The notes under the pieces are model-generated. The model did no database searches. It saw only the letters and a program-made list of their open reading frames with translations, and was not told the origin of the DNA. Below are positions 58,721 to 64,000 of a stretch of DNA of 64,000 nt, piece after piece. Both the position numbers and the translations under genes were made by a program. This DNA comes from Sciurus carolinensis. Its lineage: Eukaryota > Chordata > Mammalia > Rodentia > Sciuridae. Within the stretch, counting starts at the first letter, position 1; each line of letters opens with the position of its first letter. The stretch spans positions 90,500,738-90,564,737 of the forward strand of contig NC_062214.1 in the NCBI RefSeq assembly GCF_902686445.1, given 5' to 3'.

Positions 58721-59111
58721 GGGTCATATAAAAAGCCAAGTGTAGAATCCCATTCCAGTTTTGTATATAAGCCACCCGACTTATATCTTTCATAACTCCT
58801 TTCAGAGCCAAAATGTGACTAATTCAAAAGTGTTGTAAGTATAAAATAAACACTGAATTTCAAAGATTTAGTATCCCCAAAAAGGTCTGAAATGTAATTT
58901 TAAAATTAATATGTTAAAATGATGTTGTTTTGCATATGACTTGAATACAATATATTATTAAACTTAATTTTCCCTTTTCCCTTTTTTAAAATAACTTTTT
59001 AAATGTGGCTCCTAGAAAATCTAAAATTAAATTCATGGCTTTCATTAGTAGCTCACATCATATTTCTGTTAGACATATAATACTATGTTCTGTCTTGCTT
59101 CTTTATTTAAT

Positions 59112-59346
59112 TTATTTATTTTTTTTTTGAGGCGGGGTGGGCAGGGAGACCAGTGATTGAACGCAGGGATGCTTAACCACTGAGCTACATCCCCAGCCCT
59201 TTTTAAAAAATATTTTACTTAGAGACAGGATCTCACTGAATTGCTTAGGGCCTCTCTAAGTTGCTGAGACTTGCTTTGAATTGTGATCCTCCTGCATAAA
59301 CCTCCTGAGCTGCTGGGATTGCAGGTGTGTGCCACCATGCCCAGCC
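59112..59346 (-). mobile_element. B1-ID dimer SINE
   Basis: T-run, ID half 'gctacatccccagccct', B1 half 'gtgtgccaccatgcccagc', antisense. Confidence 0.88.
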
Positions 59347-59664
59347 TTCTTTTCAGTTTTTTAAAATAACATCTGCCATAATTTTTGTAGTTAGTTGTCT
59401 AACCAGCTGGGTACTTCAAAATATAAAGAAACTCTAGGTGAAAGCAAAGTAAATCTCAGTTTTTCTAATTTCAAAGAACTATTACCTTGCTTTTGCTCCT
59501 GTGCTTGTAGCTCCCTATATGCTTGCTAGTCCCTCAGCCTGCAAACTGGCACTCTCCCCACTCCAGCCTAGTCAGCTTGTAACCATTATTCAAGCTCAGC
59601 CTATAACCCCTGCTCTGTTGAGCCTTCCCAACTCCTTCAGTCAAGATTAGGTATCCCCCTTTAA

Positions 59665-60030
59665 AGCTTACTGTGTTCTCACTGATGACATTTGATGAAG
59701 GGACAAAGTGACCATCAGATGCTTGAACTTATTTGAAGGGAGGTGGCAGAACCTTTAGGAGGTGGGACTTAGTGGATGGTCATTGAGGGCACCCTTGAAG
59801 AAGAATTGGGACCCTGGCCCCTTCCTTTCTACTTGCTCGGACTGCCAAGAGGTAAGTGGCTTTCCTCTATCACTTGCTTTCACAGTGATGTGCTGTCTCA
59901 CCACAGGCCCAGAAAGCAAGAAAGTCAAAGGACCATGCCTGAAACTTCTGAAACTGAGCCAAAATAAACATTTCTTCCTTTTAAGTCATTTATCTGTTAC
60001 TTGTCACAGTGTTGCAAACCTAACACATAT
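59665..60030 (+). mobile_element. MaLR-like LTR remnant
   Basis: Has the 'ggaggtgggacttagtgg' block, an 'actgagccaaaataaac' polyadenylation block and an end near 'gcaaacctaacacat', resembling MLT/MST-type LTRs. Edges are approximate and no target-site duplication was found. Confidence 0.55.
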
Positions 60031-60240
60031 ACTGAAATGTTAAATATGTATACCCCTTGACTCAGCTCTTCCTTTTCAAGGAATTCAAGGTGCTCTTACA
60101 TACATAAGCAGAAAGGTTTTTTGCAGTAGTATGCGTATTTGTTTAGGATGCTTTCATTTACAAAAGCTAAAAGTCCCAGTTAAAAACCACTTGAGAGAAA
60201 GAAGGCTTTCTTGACCTAAAGAACTGAGAAGTCAGAAATA

Positions 60241-60578
60241 TAGTAGTCCCCCTTGTTCATGGTTTTGCTTTTTGTAGTTTTATTTACCCGTGGTCCAAAA
60301 ATATTAAATGTAAAATTCCAGAAATAAACTATCCATGTTTTAAATTATATGCCATTCCGAGTAGTATTTTGTGTTATGCCATCTTACCCTGGAATGAACC
60401 ATCCCTTTTTCCAGCTTATCTACAGTTGTGTACACTACCTGCCCCTTAGCCACTTAGTGGACATCTCAGTTATCAATTTATTGGAGTATTATAATGTTTG
60501 TTTATAGGATTTAGTACTATCCTCAGCTTCAGACTGCTGGGTCTTGGAATGTATCCCTGTGGATAAGGGGGACTACTT
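60241..60578. mobile_element. MER2-like (Tigger-derived) DNA transposon
   Basis: 338-bp element with terminal inverted repeats: left 'tagtagtcccccttg', right 'ataagggggactactt'. It is flanked by TA dinucleotides at 60239-60240 and 60579-60580, the pogo/Tigger target. Internal text such as 'aaatattaaatg' and 'attccagaaataaac' fits MER2. It has no transposase and is non-autonomous. Confidence 0.88.
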
Positions 60579-61077
60579 TATTTTCATTTGATCAGCCAGA
60601 TCCAGCACCAACACTTCCCTTATTCCTCAGGTGTGTGGTATATATATCTCTTTATCTCTGTTTTGTGTGTGTTTGCTTATTCTCAAATAGGTTCTTTTCA
60701 TGTGGTCGTCCCTAGTAGCTCTAGACTAAACTTCCACTTTAACAATCTGGAAAGGAGAAACAGAGACACAGAAAAAGAGATCCTTCTCCTCTATAATTCC
60801 ACAATAGTCCTAAGATTCACTCTCACTATACTGACATAGGTGAAGTACTCATCCCTTGCCTATTTTCTTAGCATAGGCAAATAGAATATTCTGATTAACC
60901 TGGCTTAAGTTATATCCATGATGAGACAATGGGAAATGGATTAACCACAGTTTACCTACATGTAGTACATTGAGGAAATACTTTTTCATCGAAAAAGTAG
61001 TTTTGTTATCAGAAGGAAGAAAAGGGTTTATGCCAGGCAAATGCAATCACTGTTCACTATAATATCTACCTCTTTTT

Positions 61078-61216
61078 TAAAAATGTTTTAGTTGTAGATG
61101 GACACAATACCTTTATTTTATTTTATTTATTTATTTTTATGTGGTGCTGAGGATCGAACCCAGTACCTCACACATGCTAGGCAAGCACTTTGCCACTGAG
61201 CTATAACTGCAGCCCC
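61078..61216 (-). mobile_element. ID SINE, long-tailed form
   Basis: Tail 'gttgtagatggacacaatac' and body antisense. Confidence 0.92.
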
Positions 61217-61508
61217 AATATCTACTTCAGATAACTAGTGTATGGAACAAAGTAAATACCCTTCAGTAGGGGGAAATTGAATAAATATGACATATCATCT
61301 GGTGGAATAATATGTAACTATTAAAATGAGGTAAATTCTTGTGTTGATAAGAAAAAATGACCACTGTGTAGAGTATTGAATTAAAAAATAAAGTTGCAGT
61401 ACATTGCTCTTAATTACCTGCCCTTATGATTCTGAATACTTTATCCTCATATGTTTTATATTGCTTTTGGTTTTCTATTTTATTTGATTGTTAAACTACA
61501 TACACACA

Positions 61509-61689
61509 ACTGGGCAAGTGGTGCATACCTGTAACTCCAGTGGCTCAGAGGCTGAGACGGGAGGATTGCAAGTTCAAAGCCAGCCTCAGCAACTTAGCAA
61601 GGCCCTGTCTTAAACTAAAAAATAAAAAGGACTTAGGATGTGTCTCAGTGATTAAGCACCCCTGGGTTCCATCCTCAGTACAAAACAAA
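61509..61689 (+). mobile_element. B1-ID dimer SINE
   Basis: 'aactgggcaagtggtgcata' to 'ggttccatcctcagtac', with a (CA)n tail at 61690-61707. Confidence 0.88.
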
Positions 61690-61857
61690 ACACACACACA
61701 CACACAATCACTTGTATAATTTTGAAAAGTAATGCCACAGGTGGCCCCTCTTACAGACCAGGAAATGTAGTAGACAAGGCTTGAGAACTGCAGTGAGGTA
61801 GACATATGACAGGAAAGGTAAAAGAGTATTCATGAAATTGATATAAAAATAGTGGAG

Positions 61858-61993
61858 GACTGGGCCTGGGGCTCAGTGGTAGAGTGCTTGCCGAGCATGT
61901 GTGATGCACTGGGTTCGATTCTTAGCACCACATAAAAATGAATGAATAAAATAAAGGTCTGTCAACATCTAAGAATAAATAAATAAATAAAAT
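61858..61993 (+). mobile_element. ID SINE, long-tailed form
   Basis: 'gactgggcctggggctcagt' to 'aaataaaggtctgtcaac' and an AAAT tail. Confidence 0.9.
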
Positions 61994-62565
61994 GTTTAAA
62001 AAAGAAGTTACTCTCATTTAAAAAAAAATAGTGGAAACCAAGGGGGTGGGTAGGACATATTAAGCTGTATATGGAGCAACATGTGGGGCTTATATCCTGA
62101 AAAGTGATGAAGAATTCTGGGAAAGCTAAAATGTTAACCATAAAGGCACATAGTTTGGAAGAGGTGGGATAGGAAGAATGGAAAATAACTTTAGCAATCA
62201 CACTAACACAAAAGAATAACAGGGTCAGATGGAGAATGTAAGCAGTCAGCTTAGTGTAGGGAAAAAAAAGCACTGAATCTAAAGTTGAGAGATTAAGTTG
62301 TATTATTTGGGAATCTTGTTATCAGAGAAAGGTCACATTGCATTTTTCAGGGATTTTGTTTCATTTGTAAAATGGGATTATTAGTACCTTCCCCTTTTTC
62401 TTCACAGAATGACTGTGAAATTCCAATAAGATGGGAAAGGCTGCTTAAATAAAAGATCATTAGGATCAAAATAAAAAATGTGTCTGGAAGTGGATAAGGA
62501 GAAGAAAACAGTAGGAGATGATGTCAGATTTTCTTCGTGTATTGGACAACTCAAAAGATGAATTT

Positions 62566-62765
62566 TGCTGGGCATAGTGGTTCATGCCCATGACTGGGGA
62601 GGCTGAGGCAGGAGGAGTGTAAGTTCAAAGCCAGCCTCAGCAACTTGGCAAGTCCCTAAGCAACTTAGTGAGACTCTGTCCCAAAATAAAAAGGGCTGGG
62701 AATGTGGCTTAGTGATTAAGCACTCCTGGGTTCAATCCCAATACTCCCCCCGCAAAAAAAAAAAG
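62566..62765 (+). mobile_element. B1-ID dimer SINE
   Basis: 'tgctgggcatagtggttcat' to 'gggttcaatcccaatac'. Confidence 0.9.
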
Positions 62766-62990
62766 AGATTAATTTTGTTGGTCGTTTAATATAGACAGGC
62801 AGGTGCTATTTTGAGAAAAGGAAAGACATTTATTTTTGTATAACTTTTAGTGCTATTAACTAAGATGAGTAATTCTGCAGCAAGATAAAGTTGTAGGTAC
62901 CATAAACATCCTTCATGGAAGCAAATATGAAGAAGAAAGTCAATGTAGAAATATTGCAATTCTGAATCACTGTTATTATGATTTCTCATT

Positions 62991-63352
62991 TGTTATGATG
63001 CGTCCCCCCAAAACACCGGTGTCAGTGCAAGAACATTCAGAGCCAAAATGTGTTGGGCCATGACTGGTAAGAGGTGGGTCATTGGGGGTGTACTTCTGTG
63101 GCCCTTTCTCCATACCACAAAGAAGTGGCACTTCCCTGAGAGTGTTCTCTCTCTGCCTCTCCTTCCTGACCACCATGCAGTGGGCAACTTTTCTCTAGCA
63201 CCACCCTTCTGCCATGGTGTTCTGCCTTACCTCAGGCCCAAAGCAATGGAGTCAGCTTACTGTGGTCTGAACCTCTGAACCATAATAAACCTTCCTCTGT
63301 GTTGTTCTTGTTAGGCATTTTGGCCGCTGCAGTGCTAAGCTTACTAATACAA
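62991..63352 (+). mobile_element. MaLR-like LTR remnant
   Basis: Begins 'tgttatgatgcgtcccccc' and carries 'gaggtgggtcattgggg'. A polyadenylation-type 'accataataaacc' sits near 63280, and it ends near 'cttactaatacaa'. Layout matches MLT/MST-type LTRs. Edges are approximate. Confidence 0.6.
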
Positions 63353-63443
63353 CTGGGAATCTTTATACTTACTGGGAATCTTCTTACTAGTGACTTGTCT
63401 AACAGAATTTTTTTTTTAATAGTCCCATAAAATTTAAACAAGA

Positions 63444-63583
63444 GGGGCTGGGGTTGTGGCTTAGTGGTAGAGTGCTTGCCTAGCATGTGTGAGGCACTGG
63501 ATTTGATCCTTAGCACCACATAAAAATAAATTAATAAAGGTATTGTGTCCATCTACAACCAAAAAAATAAATAAGAGAAAAAG
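63444..63583 (+). mobile_element. ID SINE, long-tailed form, with target-site duplication
   Basis: 'aaatttaaacaaga' flanks it at 63430-63443 and 63584-63597. The full body and tail 'aaaggtattgtgtccatcta' make it a good type copy of the long-tailed subfamily. Confidence 0.96.
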
Positions 63584-64000
63584 AAATTTAAACAAGAACA
63601 CAGAAAAATCCCCCTATGTTATCATTCCATGCATATTTAAAATTGACTGAATTTGTTTTACCCTGAGTGTGTTTTAGCATTTTGAGGGAAGCATTATGCA
63701 TTCCAAATAGAAAATTCAAATACTGTGTCATTGAATTGTATTTTTTACTTTTTCAACTCTAATTCTTGTTCTATTCATATCTACCATATGCTTAGACCTG
63801 TGCTGGATGTTGACATACAAATATAATTAATACACAGTAGTCACTGCCTTCAGATAGCCTTCTGTTAGTAGAGAAGACAGATACACAGACACAGAAAGGG
63901 TAATGGGAGTGAGACTGGATTGTCAGTTCAGCAAGGGAATCTGCTACTTCCTTCACTGTAGCAATTTAAGCTCATGTTAACAGCATATGTCTAGCAATAT

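Larger units (their letters stand above)
39175..64000 (+). other. CSNK1G1: CSNK1G1 intron after third coding exon (runs off the window)
   Basis: At least 24.8 kb of intron with donor 'gtaagt' and no acceptor found before the edge. It contains an inverted L1 pair, a solo LTR, a transducing L1, a MER2-like element, two MaLR-like LTRs and many SINEs. Confidence 0.8.

Noticed and set aside
39175..64000. Fourth coding exon of CSNK1G1 (continuing after Gly98)
   Set aside because: I searched by eye for the expected Val-Tyr-Tyr-Phe-Gly-Pro region next to an AG acceptor and did not find it; it presumably lies beyond the window.

Overview
This is mammalian intronic DNA, almost certainly from a sciurid rodent (ground squirrel, marmot or tree squirrel). 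The lineage call rests on dozens of tRNA-like ID SINEs with a shared 3' tail ending in a 'gtgtccatctacaac' block, on B1-ID dimers, and on one distinctive L1 family. The species cannot be fixed by eye. AT content is high and no CpG island or gene promoter is visible.

The only multi-exon gene is CSNK1G1 (casein kinase 1 gamma 1), on the + strand. The first coding exon (ATG at 5096) encodes residues 1-61 with the Gly-rich loop. A 41-nt exon at 32803-32843 adds the ATP-binding Lys73. A 70-nt exon at 39105-39174 adds residues 75-98. The three join in phase with canonical GT/AG sites, across introns of 27.5 kb, 6.3 kb and more than 24.8 kb. The rest of the kinase lies beyond the right edge, and the gene promoter presumably lies beyond the left edge.

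Everything else is repeat-derived or unrecognised intron. Region by region: 1-4873 holds SINEs, an LTR-like repeat and a decayed 74-bp copy of part of the coding exon. 5277-16760 is sparse intron with SINEs and old MIR/L2-like traces. 16770-22565 is a block of L1 with an intact RPL29 retrocopy inserted into L1 ORF1, followed by a dead RPL37 retrocopy. 22565-39104 holds SINEs, including a four-deep nest at 29127-29864, and L1 pieces. 39175-64000 holds a head-to-head L1 pair (41.0-44.5 kb), a solo LTR splitting a SINE (49.4-50.0 kb), a short L1 with a 3' transduction and 18-bp target-site duplication (53.6-54.3 kb), a MER2-like DNA transposon (60.2-60.6 kb) and MaLR-like LTRs.

I found no undescribed multi-gene system, CRISPR array, tRNA or rRNA gene. 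The points most worth checking are the exon-like copy at 3650-3723, the L1 3' transduction, the intact antisense RPL29 retrocopy, and the upstream ORFs in the CSNK1G1 leader. Repeat family names are given from recognition only; no database search was run.
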